Made by a program: the position numbers and the translations under genes. The notes under the pieces were generated by a model that saw only the letters and a list, made by a program, of their open reading frames with translations, was not told where the DNA came from and did no database searches. From Pseudomonas haemolytica (lineage in GTDB: Bacteria > Pseudomonadota > Gammaproteobacteria > Pseudomonadales > Pseudomonadaceae), in the NCBI RefSeq assembly GCF_009659625.1, contig NZ_VOIW01000002.1, forward strand, positions 186,001-250,000: a DNA stretch of 64,000 bases. The letters run 5' to 3'. Below, in pieces: positions 29,354-38,195 of this stretch (positions are counted from its first letter, which is position 1; each line of letters starts with the position of its first letter).

Positions 29354-31698
29354 TGGCACACCAACGGCCCGATGAGGGGCACGTCCTGTTGTTGCTCATC
29401 GATGTCGAATGTCGCCTGGCAGGTCCGCCCTTCGCCCAACGTGACCTGCAAGGTGTTGTGGGCGCTGAGGTTTTCCAGATAAACCAGGCCATCCCAGCCC
29501 ACCACCGCCTGGGTGCTGCTTTGCTCGTGCACCACCAGGCTGCCCAGTGGCAACTCCTGATGCTGGCGATCCACCAGAGTGATACTGGCGGCGAGCACCC
29601 GGCGCAGCGGGAACTCCAGCAGATAGCCGCTACCCCGGCGCACCGACACCCGCTGTTCCACATTGGGGCTCTGCACATTCGCCGGCAGGTTCAGCGGGTC
29701 GATCTCATATTTGCCGCGGTAATACGCACTGCTCCACGGCACCAGCAAGTGGCCGTTACGGTCGGTCTGGCCCACCAGCTGGTTCTCGTAGCGCACCGGA
29801 ATCCCGGCAAACCCCTGGGTACTCACCACCACAAACGCATCATTGATACGGTTGGCGGCAAAGGTCTCGCCTCCCATCCAAACCAGCGAGCCGCTGGCAT
29901 CCGCCCAGCGCGTCTGCGCATCGCTGCTGCCGTACACGCCGGCCTGCAACTGCACCGACTGCAAGCGCCAGGTCAGGTCGGCCTGCCGATAGACCGGGCC
30001 ATCACCCTGGGCATAACCGAGGTTGTAACCCACGCCGCCTTCGCTGGGCACCGAGCGGCTGTAGTTGATGCGTTGGCGGCTGGCACCATCTTTGCTGCGC
30101 TCGGTGCTCAAGGCCAGGCTGCCGTTGAGGTCGAACGGGATGACCAGTTGTGCCTGCATGGCCCAGTTGCTGTCGCCGATTTCGCGGTTGGCCGACAGGT
30201 AGAAGCTGGTATTGCGCCACAGCGGTTTGCTCCAGCTCAGGTTAAGCAGGCGCGTGCGCGAATCGTCCGCCGCCTGCACGTCGAAATAGCCCAGGCCCAG
30301 GCTGCCAAAACGCTCGAGGTTGAGGCTCAGGGTCACCTGCTCGCTGCGCTTGCTGAGGCTGGCGTAAGGGGTATCGACCAGGGTCAGGTCGGCATAGTCG
30401 TCGCGCCGCTGCACGCGCTGGTACATCAGGCTGTAGCGCGTGCTGTTGTACTGGTAGCCCAGGCTCAGTTGCTGGCCGCTGCGGCTGTCGAACTGGCTCT
30501 GGCTGACGGCGGTATTGAGCACGCCGAAGTTGCCCAGGCGCAGGTTGCCACCGAGCCCGCCGAGGGTCAGGTCGCTGGACGCTTCGGCGTGGCTTTCCAG
30601 GGTCAGGTTATCCGAATAACCATAGCGAAACGTACCGCTGGTCACGCCCGGCCCGTAGCCGAAATCGCGCAGGGTGTAGTCACGACGCAAGGTACCGGCG
30701 GCCACCGAAAAGTCCGTCAAGCCTTGTTGCAGCAAGGTGCTGGTGACGTAGAACGGCACCGTGGTCGAGACCTGGCGACCGAGGGTATCGGTGGTGACCA
30801 CCACGGCCTCGCCGGCACCGTTGATGAACGGGATGTTGGTCAGGGTATAGGGGCCGGGTTGCAGCTGTGCGCTGTCGGATTTGTAGCCGTTGATAAACAG
30901 GTCCACCGACGAGGGTACCGCCGCCTCACCGGCAAACTGCGGCAAGGGGTAAGTGACCAGGTCCGGGCGCACGGCAAAGTCCCGAGACAGTTGCACCCCG
31001 CCCAGGCGCACCGAGCTGCTCCAGGGCAGCGAACCACTGATCACGTCGCCGGCCTCGTAGGTGAGCAGGCGTTCATCATCGGAAAACCGCCAAGTGGTGT
31101 CGTAGCGCCGGTAGCCGTTGCTGAGGGTGCTGTCGCTGATGCCACCGGCGAGGGTCTGGCGGACCTGCCCGGTGTTGGACAACGTGCCCCAATTGTCGAA
31201 CAGCCGCACCTCGTTCCAGGCGGCGAGGTAACTGCCGCCGTCATCGGTGTCGTTGAAATACACGTCATAGTTGAGCAAGGCGCCGAAGCTGCTCATGGCC
31301 TGGGTGCGGGGGTAGGTGCTGCGGTTGCCGATAAACTGCGCCTGCAACCATGACGGCGGCACATCCAGCAGCAGGCGCTGGCCATGGCTGTCGTAGTCGC
31401 TGTGCAGGCCGGGCACCTGGTCGAGGGCCACACTGCCGACGGGTTCGCCAGGCAGTTTCATGCCCACGTCCTGCAAGGCACTGGCCGGTACAAACAGCTG
31501 GCCGGCGCGCTGATCGACGGCGATGACGCGGCCGGTGTCCATCTGGTTGACCACCAGTTCCAGAAACAGCTGAGCATCAGCGACTGCCTCCATACTGCTC
31601 GGCGGCGGCGGCAGGTCGCCCGCCACCGCCGCGCCCCACAGCCCGCTTGCCACTGCCACCGACGGCCATAAACCTCGAGCCCAGCCACGACTCACCAT
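29350..31698 (-). CDS. Archaic (Csu-type) outer-membrane fimbrial usher
   Basis: A 782-residue usher that threads pilus subunits across the outer membrane. Signal peptide (ASGLWGAAVAG) then N-terminal domain, 24-strand barrel with plug, and C-terminal domains. The start is ATG at 31698 (MVSRGWARG), since GAAGGA sits 9 bases upstream. It lies between the chaperone and tip genes, the position of CsuD, and is shorter than FimD-type ushers, consistent with the archaic branch. Confidence 0.9.
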   Translation of the reverse strand: MVSRGWARGLWPSVAVASGLWGAAVAGDLPPPPSSMEAVADAQLFLELVVNQMDTGRVIAVDQRAGQLFVPASALQDVGMKLPGEPVGSVALDQVPGLHSDYDSHGQRLLLDVPPSWLQAQFIGNRSTYPRTQAMSSFGALLNYDVYFNDTDDGGSYLAAWNEVRLFDNWGTLSNTGQVRQTLAGGISDSTLSNGYRRYDTTWRFSDDERLLTYEAGDVISGSLPWSSSVRLGGVQLSRDFAVRPDLVTYPLPQFAGEAAVPSSVDLFINGYKSDSAQLQPGPYTLTNIPFINGAGEAVVVTTDTLGRQVSTTVPFYVTSTLLQQGLTDFSVAAGTLRRDYTLRDFGYGPGVTSGTFRYGYSDNLTLESHAEASSDLTLGGLGGNLRLGNFGVLNTAVSQSQFDSRSGQQLSLGYQYNSTRYSLMYQRVQRRDDYADLTLVDTPYASLSKRSEQVTLSLNLERFGSLGLGYFDVQAADDSRTRLLNLSWSKPLWRNTSFYLSANREIGDSNWAMQAQLVIPFDLNGSLALSTERSKDGASRQRINYSRSVPSEGGVGYNLGYAQGDGPVYRQADLTWRLQSVQLQAGVYGSSDAQTRWADASGSLVWMGGETFAANRINDAFVVVSTQGFAGIPVRYENQLVGQTDRNGHLLVPWSSAYYRGKYEIDPLNLPANVQSPNVEQRVSVRRGSGYLLEFPLRRVLAASITLVDRQHQELPLGSLVVHEQSSTQAVVGWDGLVYLENLSAHNTLQVTLGEGRTCQATFDIDEQQQDVPLIGPLVCQ

Positions 31699-31770
31699 GG
31701 CGTTGTGTCCTTCAATGGACATCTCCATCCTGTCTAAACCCGGGCTTGAGCCCGTCTCGCTACACAACCA

Positions 31771-32559
31771 TTACCGCTTTGGCGCCAGGCTCTCCAGTTG
31801 CGGCGCGCCGTTGACCCTGACTTGCAATGGCTGGTCGGCCGACACGGCATCCGGCACCGGCCAGCGCATGCTCGCGCCCGGCAGTACATAGCCGAGCAAC
31901 CCCTCCACCAGCGGCCGGGTCTGCCCGCCCTGTTTGAACGACGCATCGGTGAGCCGCGCGTGCACGGCGCCCTGGTTGCGCACCTCGATGTAGCTGTGCC
32001 CGGCCACGTTGACCTTTTGCCAGCTCAACTCCGGCTTGCCCGCGCCCTTGGGGTCGCGCTGGCGAGTGGCGTCATCCTTGCTCCAAAGCCCGGCGCCGTA
32101 GGCAAACAACGGCACCGAATAGCGCATCTGGAAGCGAATCGCCGCCGCTGTGTTCTTGCCTTCCGGCGGTGCGGGCACCTGCAGCGCCGAAGGGATTTCA
32201 TCGATGATGATGCGGTAGGCCAACTCCTGCCCGGGTGGCACTTCACGGGTGCGGGTCAGGCGCACCAGTTGCTTCTGGCCGGGCTCGATCCTGGCCACCG
32301 GCGGGCTACCGATCACATCGCGCTGGTTCTGGTACTGCTCCTCGAAGCCGGTCTGGCTCCAGGCAAACACGCGGATCTGCAGGTTGGCGGTCTCCGTGCC
32401 ACGGTTCTCCAGCCACAACGCACTGGCCTGTTGATCGGCCTCCAACACCGGGTCAATGGGCCAGATCAGCACCGAACTGGCCGCCTGCACCAGCCCTGCT
32501 GTGCACAAAAAAACCAAGGCAATACCCGCGGCACACCACCGCCGGGAAGCTGAACGCAT
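31771..32559 (-). CDS. Periplasmic pilus chaperone, CsuC/PapD-like
   Basis: A 262-residue chaperone. Signal peptide (about 1-24, LVFLCTAGLVQA), then two Ig-like domains. The donor-strand motif region is RFQMRYSVPLFAYGAGL and subunit-clamping basic residues precede LVRLTRTREVPPGQELAYRI. The start at ATG 32559 is set by AGGAG 9 bases upstream. It supplies the G1 strand that stabilises SCPU pilins before usher export. Confidence 0.9.
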   Translation of the reverse strand: MRSASRRWCAAGIALVFLCTAGLVQAASSVLIWPIDPVLEADQQASALWLENRGTETANLQIRVFAWSQTGFEEQYQNQRDVIGSPPVARIEPGQKQLVRLTRTREVPPGQELAYRIIIDEIPSALQVPAPPEGKNTAAAIRFQMRYSVPLFAYGAGLWSKDDATRQRDPKGAGKPELSWQKVNVAGHSYIEVRNQGAVHARLTDASFKQGGQTRPLVEGLLGYVLPGASMRWPVPDAVSADQPLQVRVNGAPQLESLAPKR

Positions 32560-32584
32560 AACACCACTCCTTATACCGATAGCC

Positions 32585-33073
32585 CTACCACGACAGCTGC
32601 ACCTGCAGCGTGTCGCTATACGTCCCCCCAGGCTGATTGCCCGGCAATACCACCCGCCCGTAAATCGGCAGGCTGATGTTGTTTGCATCGCTGTAGGTCA
32701 CGCTGACGCTCTGGCTGATCCCCAGGCTTTGGCTGAACGCCGCATCCCGAAACAATTGGTAAGCCACCCGCGCACTGCCGCTGTTGAGCTGCAAATTACG
32801 CCCGGCGCTGCTGTGCAAGCCGCCATCCACACTCATGCTCAGGGCCACGCCCGGCGTGCATTGCAACGTCACACCGCCAGTGAGGGCCGCCGTTACCGTG
32901 CTGGTGGCCAGGGCCGAATAGCTGCCGTAGGCCAACGCGCCGTAGTTGGAGCCACCGCCCACGATCAGGCAGCCCGGGGTAATGGTCGCGCTGACCTGGA
33001 AGCTCTGGCTGGTCACCGCCGATAGCGGCAGCGGCATCGCCAACCCACAGGCCAACCACACTCTGAGCCACAT
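32585..33073 (-). CDS. SCPU-domain pilus subunit (fourth)
   Basis: A 162-residue exported SCPU pilin. Signal peptide ends near PLPLSA. The core has FQVSATITPGCLIVG with the first cysteine, LQCTPGVALSMSVDGGL with the second, and the conserved ending GGTYSDTLQVQLSW. Together with the three SCPU genes upstream it corresponds to CsuA/B, A and B of Acinetobacter plus one extra. Stoichiometry in the pilus cannot be told. Confidence 0.85.
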   Translation of the reverse strand: MWLRVWLACGLAMPLPLSAVTSQSFQVSATITPGCLIVGGGSNYGALAYGSYSALATSTVTAALTGGVTLQCTPGVALSMSVDGGLHSSAGRNLQLNSGSARVAYQLFRDAAFSQSLGISQSVSVTYSDANNISLPIYGRVVLPGNQPGGTYSDTLQVQLSW

Positions 33074-33075
33074 CG

Positions 33076-33618
33076 TTAGAACGTCAGCTCCACGGCCACG
33101 GTGTCGGTGTAAGTACCCGCCGGCAGCCCCGCCTTGCCCACCGCCCGACCGTAGAGGTTGACGGTCTGCGCCACGCCCGTGCTGGTGGCGAGGGTGACCA
33201 CGCCATCAATCGCCAGGAGCGCGGAGTGCCCGCTGTCGGTGTAGAAGTCGTAAGGCACGAAGTTCCCCGCCCCATCGGCCAGCGCACGGGTGCCGCCCGG
33301 GGAGGCGCCATCATGGGCACCGGCACGCACCTTCACCGCAGGCGTGGTGCCGGCCGAACATAGGATCGACAGCGCCCCGCCAGTACCGGTGCCGCCGAGC
33401 AATTGCGCATCGGCATTGGTAAACAGGCTGTTGGTGGTGCCGAAGTTCAGGCTACCGAAGTTCAACCCGGTGGCCGCTCCAGAACCGTTGACCTGGCAAC
33501 TGGCGATCAAGGTCAGGCTGGAGGTGATCTGCCCGGTGACCGTGGTCGCCGCATTCACGCTGGAAGCCAGCGCCAGGCCCAGGGCACATACGCCGATTCG
33601 AGATACGAGTGCATGCAT
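33076..33618 (-). CDS. SCPU-domain pilus subunit (third)
   Basis: A 180-residue SCPU pilin; signal peptide ends ASSVNA, then TGQITSSLTLIASCQVNGSG, a second cysteine in LSILCSAGTTPAVKVRAG, and the ending GTYTDTVAVELTF. The start ATG at 33618 is favoured by GAGGA upstream; an ATG five codons earlier has no clear ribosome site. Only 2 bases separate its stop from the next subunit. Confidence 0.85.
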   Translation of the reverse strand: MHALVSRIGVCALGLALASSVNAATTVTGQITSSLTLIASCQVNGSGAATGLNFGSLNFGTTNSLFTNADAQLLGGTGTGGALSILCSAGTTPAVKVRAGAHDGASPGGTRALADGAGNFVPYDFYTDSGHSALLAIDGVVTLATSTGVAQTVNLYGRAVGKAGLPAGTYTDTVAVELTF

Positions 33619-33636
33619 GATATTTATCCTCATGGT

Positions 33637-34182
33637 TTACCAATCCAGAGTCACCGTCAGGGTGTCTGTGTAGATGCCGGCCGGTAGGGCCCTGGTATTC
33701 GCCACCACTGAGCCGAATACCGGAATAGGTACCTGTGCGCCCTTGGTCACGACGAAATTGCGCTGCTGGCCGATGCGGTAGGCGCTCTGGCCCAATGCAT
33801 CGGCCGATAGCCGATAGGGAATCGTCTGGCGGCCGTTGCTCAGGCGGCGCGTGGTGCCGTCGCCGTGGGCGCCACCGTCGATGGTCACGGTGAAACTGCT
33901 GACCACCGAAGGGTTGCAGGAAACCGACAGCGGCGCTTTCTCGCCATCGGAAAGGGTCGCTCCCAACGTGTCATTCCAGGTCGGCCCCTGGCTGCCGAAA
34001 TCCAGCAGCGCGGTGCCGCCTTCGGGGGTCACCGGTGCGCGCTCCACGCCTTTGCTGACTTCGCAACTGGCGGTGATCACCAACCGCGCGTGGATCTGCC
34101 CGTTGACCGCGGCCGCCTGCGCGTCATCCGCCAGCAACAGCAGGCTGCCCAGGGCCGCAACGGCCAGATAGCGGCTTACCAT
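33637..34182 (-). CDS. SCPU-domain pilus subunit (second)
   Basis: A 181-residue SCPU pilin. Signal peptide ends DDAQA; the core shows HARLVITASCEVSKGV, VSCNPSVVSSFTVTIDGGAH and the ending LPAGIYTDTLTVTLDW. Its start lies inside the last codons of the preceding subunit (7-base overlap), so translation is coupled. Confidence 0.85.
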   Translation of the reverse strand: MVSRYLAVAALGSLLLLADDAQAAAVNGQIHARLVITASCEVSKGVERAPVTPEGGTALLDFGSQGPTWNDTLGATLSDGEKAPLSVSCNPSVVSSFTVTIDGGAHGDGTTRRLSNGRQTIPYRLSADALGQSAYRIGQQRNFVVTKGAQVPIPVFGSVVANTRALPAGIYTDTLTVTLDW

Positions 34183-34703
34183 GTGACGGTGACCTTGAGC
34201 AGGTCGGAATAACGGCCGACGGCCGGGATATCTTTGAGCGGTTCGATACGGCCATACAGCGGCAGGTCGACCGAACCGGTGTCCGGTACGCGGCCGCTGA
34301 TCGGCACGTCCACCGGCAAGGGGATCAACCGCGCGGCGTCGGCATAGATTCGATAGGGAATGGGCCTGCTTGAAGGCGCCGCATTGGCGAGGTAACGCAC
34401 TTCGCCTACGCCGCCATGCAGGCCGCCATCAACGCGTATTTGGTAAGGCGTGTCGGGGTTACATTCCAGGCGCGGCTGGCGCTGGCTGATCAAGGCCGCA
34501 CTCAGGGGGCCGGCCGGGTCATCCAGACGAGGGCCGTTACCGAAATCCAATACGCCAAGTTGCTCGATGCCCGCATGGCGGGTGGTGCCCACCAACTGGC
34601 AACCCCGCTGCACGTCGATGCGCACCTCCACCTGGAGTTGCGCAGCGTAAGCCGTGTTGCAGAGCATCGTGCTCATGACAGCCAATACCGCCGGTCCCTT
34701 CAC
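34176..34703 (-). CDS. SCPU-domain pilus subunit (first gene of the pilus operon)
   Basis: A 175-residue SCPU pilin with signal peptide (ending TAYA). VEVRIDVQRGCQLVG and LECNPDTPYQIRVDGGLH hold the paired cysteines, and the protein ends VGRYSDLLKVTVTW. As first gene, it is placed like csuA/B, the major rod subunit. The promoter must be in the AT-richer 190 bases before 34891. Confidence 0.85.
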   Translation of the reverse strand: MKGPAVLAVMSTMLCNTAYAAQLQVEVRIDVQRGCQLVGTTRHAGIEQLGVLDFGNGPRLDDPAGPLSAALISQRQPRLECNPDTPYQIRVDGGLHGGVGEVRYLANAAPSSRPIPYRIYADAARLIPLPVDVPISGRVPDTGSVDLPLYGRIEPLKDIPAVGRYSDLLKVTVTW

Positions 34704-34891
34704 AGCCCCAATTCCTTATACAGGGGTGACAACTGTGTATGAGATTAGTCATTTAAAGTGAAAGTGCCAGTTTGCCGGGCTTGGCGCCCATGCCATGCTT
34801 TTTCGAGATGGCTGGCCGCGTACATCCCTATTGGTCAAATGGCGTCGGGCGCCCTACAGTGAGTGACCACCGCAATACAGAGTGACTCTCA

Positions 34892-35986
34892 TTGGCCGTG
34901 CTTCCCCTGCTCCAGCGCCTGCTGGGTAAAAAAACCGACGTTCTGGGCGCCTCGCCTATCCCGGCGTATTTTCAGAACAAGGCCGAACAACAGGGCTATA
35001 CCCTCAGCGACGGGCAAATCCGGGCGGTTACCGCCCTGGATCGCGAGACCCAGCACCTGCTCAACGGCCAAGCCACGCGCAGCCTGTACCTGCATGGCCC
35101 AGTGGGGCGCGGCAAAAGCTGGCTGCTGGACGGTTTTTTCCAGGCGCTGCCGATCGCCGAGAAGCAGCGCGTGCACTTCCACGATTTCTTCACCCGCCTG
35201 CACCAAGGCATGTTCCTGCACCGCGGGCATGACGATGCCCTGGCCGTCGCCCTGGATCAGTTGCTGGCCGACTGCCGGGTGCTCTGCTTCGACGAATTCC
35301 ACGTCCACGATATCGGCGATGCGATGCTCATCAGCCGCTTGTTCAAGGCCCTGTTTCAGCGCGGGGTGCTGGTGCTGGTGACCTCCAACTACCCACCCGC
35401 TGGCTTGCTGCCCAACCCGCTGTACCATGAACGATTCAAGCCGGTGATCGACCTGATCGCCGCGCGCATGGACGTGTTGGAAGTCAGTGCGCCCCAGGAC
35501 TTTCGCAGCCTGCCCCAGGCCCACCCGCAGCAATGCTTCACCAGCGGCCAGTATGTATGGCCAGGCACTTCAGACCAGCGAGTAAGCCTCGGGTTGCCCG
35601 CCATGGATTGCCCGGCGCTAGCCCTGACCGTCGGCACTCGGCGGTTGCTGTGCCGCGGCCATCAGGCGCGGACCATCGTGTTCACCTTCAACGACCTGTG
35701 TGAACAGCTCACGGCAGTCATGGACTACCTGCTGCTGTGCCAGGATTTCGACCATTGGATCATCGACGGCCTGCCACAACTGGCCGAATGCCCAATTGCC
35801 GTGCAACAGCGTTTTATCAACTTGGTGGATGTGCTCTACGACCAGGACAAACGCCTGACCCTCATCGGCCACCAACCCCTGGAAAAATGCCTGGAAGGCC
35901 AGGCCATCGACCTCGCCCGCACCGCTAGCCGCCTGCGCCAATTGCAAACACGCAGCCCGCAAACCGCCCCCGACCCGGTATCATGA
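34892..35986 (+). CDS. zapE: AFG1/ZapE-like P-loop ATPase
   Basis: A 364-residue AAA-type ATPase of the AFG1/ZapE family, linked to Z-ring constriction in E. coli. Walker A is LHGPVGRGKSWLL (about residue 67), Walker B is RVLCFDEFHVHDIGDAML, and sensor 1 is VLVTSNYPPAGLLPNPLY. There is no ATG: the frame is closed by a stop just upstream, so translation starts at TTG 34892 or GTG 34898, both with weak ribosome sites. Pseudomonads usually keep a zapE elsewhere near rplM-rpsI, so this could be a paralogue. The end lies 37 bases before the LRR kinase. Confidence 0.82.
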   Translation: MAVLPLLQRLLGKKTDVLGASPIPAYFQNKAEQQGYTLSDGQIRAVTALDRETQHLLNGQATRSLYLHGPVGRGKSWLLDGFFQALPIAEKQRVHFHDFFTRLHQGMFLHRGHDDALAVALDQLLADCRVLCFDEFHVHDIGDAMLISRLFKALFQRGVLVLVTSNYPPAGLLPNPLYHERFKPVIDLIAARMDVLEVSAPQDFRSLPQAHPQQCFTSGQYVWPGTSDQRVSLGLPAMDCPALALTVGTRRLLCRGHQARTIVFTFNDLCEQLTAVMDYLLLCQDFDHWIIDGLPQLAECPIAVQQRFINLVDVLYDQDKRLTLIGHQPLEKCLEGQAIDLARTASRLRQLQTRSPQTAPDPVS

Positions 35987-36023
35987 GCGCCTTTTGTGCC
36001 CCCTTCCGAGTGCCGTGCTGTTC

Positions 36024-37322
36024 ATGAATACCCTCGCCCAACTCAAGGCTGGCCAACTGGCTGGCGCGACGCGCCTGGACCTGACCTGCGGGCTGACCGA
36101 GTTCCCCCGGGAGATCTTCGAACTGGCCGACTCCCTGGAAATCCTCAACCTCTCGGGCAACGCCCTGAGCAGCCTGCCGACCGACCTGCATCGCCTGAAG
36201 CACCTGCGCGTGCTGTTCTGCTCGGAAAACGCATTTACCGAGTTGCCGGAGTGCCTTGGCCGGTGTGCGAAGCTGAGCATGATTGCCTTCAGAGTCAATA
36301 AGATCAGCCACGTGCCGGCCGCCGCCTTGCCGCCCCAGTTGCGCTGGCTGATCCTCACCGATAACTGCATCAGCCAATTGCCCGACGAACTGGGCCAACG
36401 CCCATTGCTGCAAAAACTGATGCTGGCCGGCAACCAACTGACCGGATTGCCGCAAAGCCTGGCCCAATGCAAGAACCTGGAGCTGATCCGCATCGCCTCC
36501 AACCGCTTCACCCAACTGCCGCAGTGGCTGCTGACGCTACCGAGCCTGACCTGGCTGGCCTACGCCGGCAACCCGGTGGAAATGGCGGTGGAGGTAAAGG
36601 GAGATGATGCAACGCCGAACATTCCCTGGCCGGAACTGGAACTGGGCGAGGTACTCGGTGAAGGCGCTTCGGGGATCATTCATAAAGCATGGTGGAAACC
36701 CCAGGCGCTGCCGGTCGCGGTCAAGTTGTACAAGGGCACCATCACCAGCGACGGTTCACCGCTGCATGAAATGCAAGCCTGCATCGCCGCCGGGTTGCAC
36801 CCTAACCTGATCAAGGTGCAAGGCCGTGTCGTCGGCCACCCCGACGACCGGGCTGCACTGGTGATGGACCTGATCGACCCCAGCTACCGCAACCTCGCGG
36901 CTCTGCCGAGCATGGCATCCTGCACCCGGGATATCTACGAGCACGGCACCCGTTTCAGCCTCGATGTGGCCATGCGCATGGTACGAGGCATCGCCTCGGT
37001 GGCGGCGCACTTGCACCGGCAGGGCATCACCCATGGCGACCTGTATGGCCACAATATCTTGTGGAATACGGCGGGAGATTGTCTGCTTGGCGACTTTGGC
37101 GCAGCGTCATTCCATGCCACCACAGACTCCCTGGAAACCAGGGCGTTGCAGCGTATTGAAGTGCGGGCGTTCGGGGTGTTGTTGGGGGAGTTGTTGGAGC
37201 GGGTTGAGGCAAGTAACGAAACCTTACGGGCACTGCAACAAAGATGCTCTCAGCCGGATATGCTGGCACGACCGAGCTTCGAAGAAATCGAAGCGTTGCT
37301 GAAATCTATGCAGCACCACTAA
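36024..37322 (+). CDS. Leucine-rich-repeat protein kinase
   Basis: A 432-residue soluble fusion. Residues 1-200 hold about seven leucine-rich repeats of the form LEILNLSGNALSSLPTDL, LRWLILTDNCISQLPDEL, LQKLMLAGNQLTGLPQSL. Residues 215-430 form a eukaryote-like kinase: glycine loop LGEGASGIIHKAW, VAVKLYKG with the ATP lysine, catalytic loop THGDLYGHNILW (HGD in place of HRD, with Asp and Asn kept) and LGDFGAAS in the DFG position. There is no signal or membrane segment. Short upstream spacing suggests co-transcription with the ZapE-like gene. The substrate is unknown. Confidence 0.88.
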   Translation: MNTLAQLKAGQLAGATRLDLTCGLTEFPREIFELADSLEILNLSGNALSSLPTDLHRLKHLRVLFCSENAFTELPECLGRCAKLSMIAFRVNKISHVPAAALPPQLRWLILTDNCISQLPDELGQRPLLQKLMLAGNQLTGLPQSLAQCKNLELIRIASNRFTQLPQWLLTLPSLTWLAYAGNPVEMAVEVKGDDATPNIPWPELELGEVLGEGASGIIHKAWWKPQALPVAVKLYKGTITSDGSPLHEMQACIAAGLHPNLIKVQGRVVGHPDDRAALVMDLIDPSYRNLAALPSMASCTRDIYEHGTRFSLDVAMRMVRGIASVAAHLHRQGITHGDLYGHNILWNTAGDCLLGDFGAASFHATTDSLETRALQRIEVRAFGVLLGELLERVEASNETLRALQQRCSQPDMLARPSFEEIEALLKSMQHH

Positions 37323-37325
37323 ACC

Positions 37326-37360
37326 AATGTGGGAGGGGGCTTGCTCCCTCCCACATTTTT
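37326..37360. terminator. REP-derived bidirectional terminator
   Basis: AATGTGGGAGGG pairs with CCCTCCCACATT around GGCTTGCT and is followed by a T run. It is half a REPIN acting between the convergent kinase and yebC-like genes. Confidence 0.8.
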
Positions 37361-37379
37361 GACTGCATTTGTCCAGTGG

Positions 37380-38087
37380 CTAGCCAGCCAGGCCGACAAA
37401 CATATCCTGCACATCATCATGGTTGTCCAGGCCTTCCAGGAACGCCTCGACTTCAGCCATTTGCTCATCGGTCAAACCACTGACCGGGTTCTTCGAGAGG
37501 TAGCCCAGCTTGGCCGACAGCACTGTGAAACCCTGCTCCGGCAAGGCTTTTTGCACGGCATCCAGGTCGGTGGTTTCAGTGATGAACAGGGTGGTGCCCT
37601 CTTCTTCACCGTCTTCGAAGTCCTGGGCGCCAGCTTCAATGGCGGCCATTTCCGGATCAGCGTCCGGGGTGTCCGGCGATGCTTCGATCAGGCCGACGTG
37701 GTTGAAGTCCCAGGCCACCGAGCCGGAAGCCCCCAGTTGGCCCTTGCGGAATGCAACGCGGATTTCTGCCACGGTACGGTTGATGTTGTCGGTCACGCAC
37801 TCAACGATCAATGGCACCTGGTGCGGGGCGAAACCTTCGTAGGTCACGCGGTGGTATTGCACCGTTTCACCGAGCAGGCCGGCGCCCTTCTTGATCGCGC
37901 GCTCCAGGGTTTCCTTGGGCATCGAGGCCTTCTTGGCCTGCTCCACCACCAGGCGCAGGTGCGCGTTGGTCGCGGTATCGGCGCCGTTGCGGGCGGCGAT
38001 GGTGATTTCTTTCACCAGCTTGCCGAAGATCTTGCCCTTGGCATTGGATGCCGCTTCTTTATGTTTGACTTTCCACTGTGCGCCCAT
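37380..38087 (-). CDS. YebC/PmpR-family protein (YeeN-like paralogue)
   Basis: A 235-residue YebC-fold protein, either a DNA-binding regulator or, as shown for YebC relatives, a factor easing ribosome stalling at proline runs. Signature [23 protein letters not shown] is the YeeN-type N-terminus (MGRKW in E. coli YeeN, MAGHSKW in YebC). Acidic C-terminal domain includes [19 protein letters not shown]. The main yebC beside ruvC is probably elsewhere. Monocistronic. Confidence 0.9.
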   Translation of the reverse strand: MGAQWKVKHKEAASNAKGKIFGKLVKEITIAARNGADTATNAHLRLVVEQAKKASMPKETLERAIKKGAGLLGETVQYHRVTYEGFAPHQVPLIVECVTDNINRTVAEIRVAFRKGQLGASGSVAWDFNHVGLIEASPDTPDADPEMAAIEAGAQDFEDGEEEGTTLFITETTDLDAVQKALPEQGFTVLSAKLGYLSKNPVSGLTDEQMAEVEAFLEGLDNHDDVQDMFVGLAG

Positions 38088-38195
38088 GACTCACTCTCTT
38101 ATATCCATGGCGCCGAGACGTCTACTGGCCGGCGCTTTGGGGGCAGAGTTTATAGCGCAAGAACGCATCGTTCCACCAAAAAACCGCCCAAGCCC

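Noticed and set aside
29323..31353. 676-codon open frame on the plus strand opposite the pilus usher
   Set aside because: Antisense shadow of the usher gene with no ribosome site or recognisable domain.
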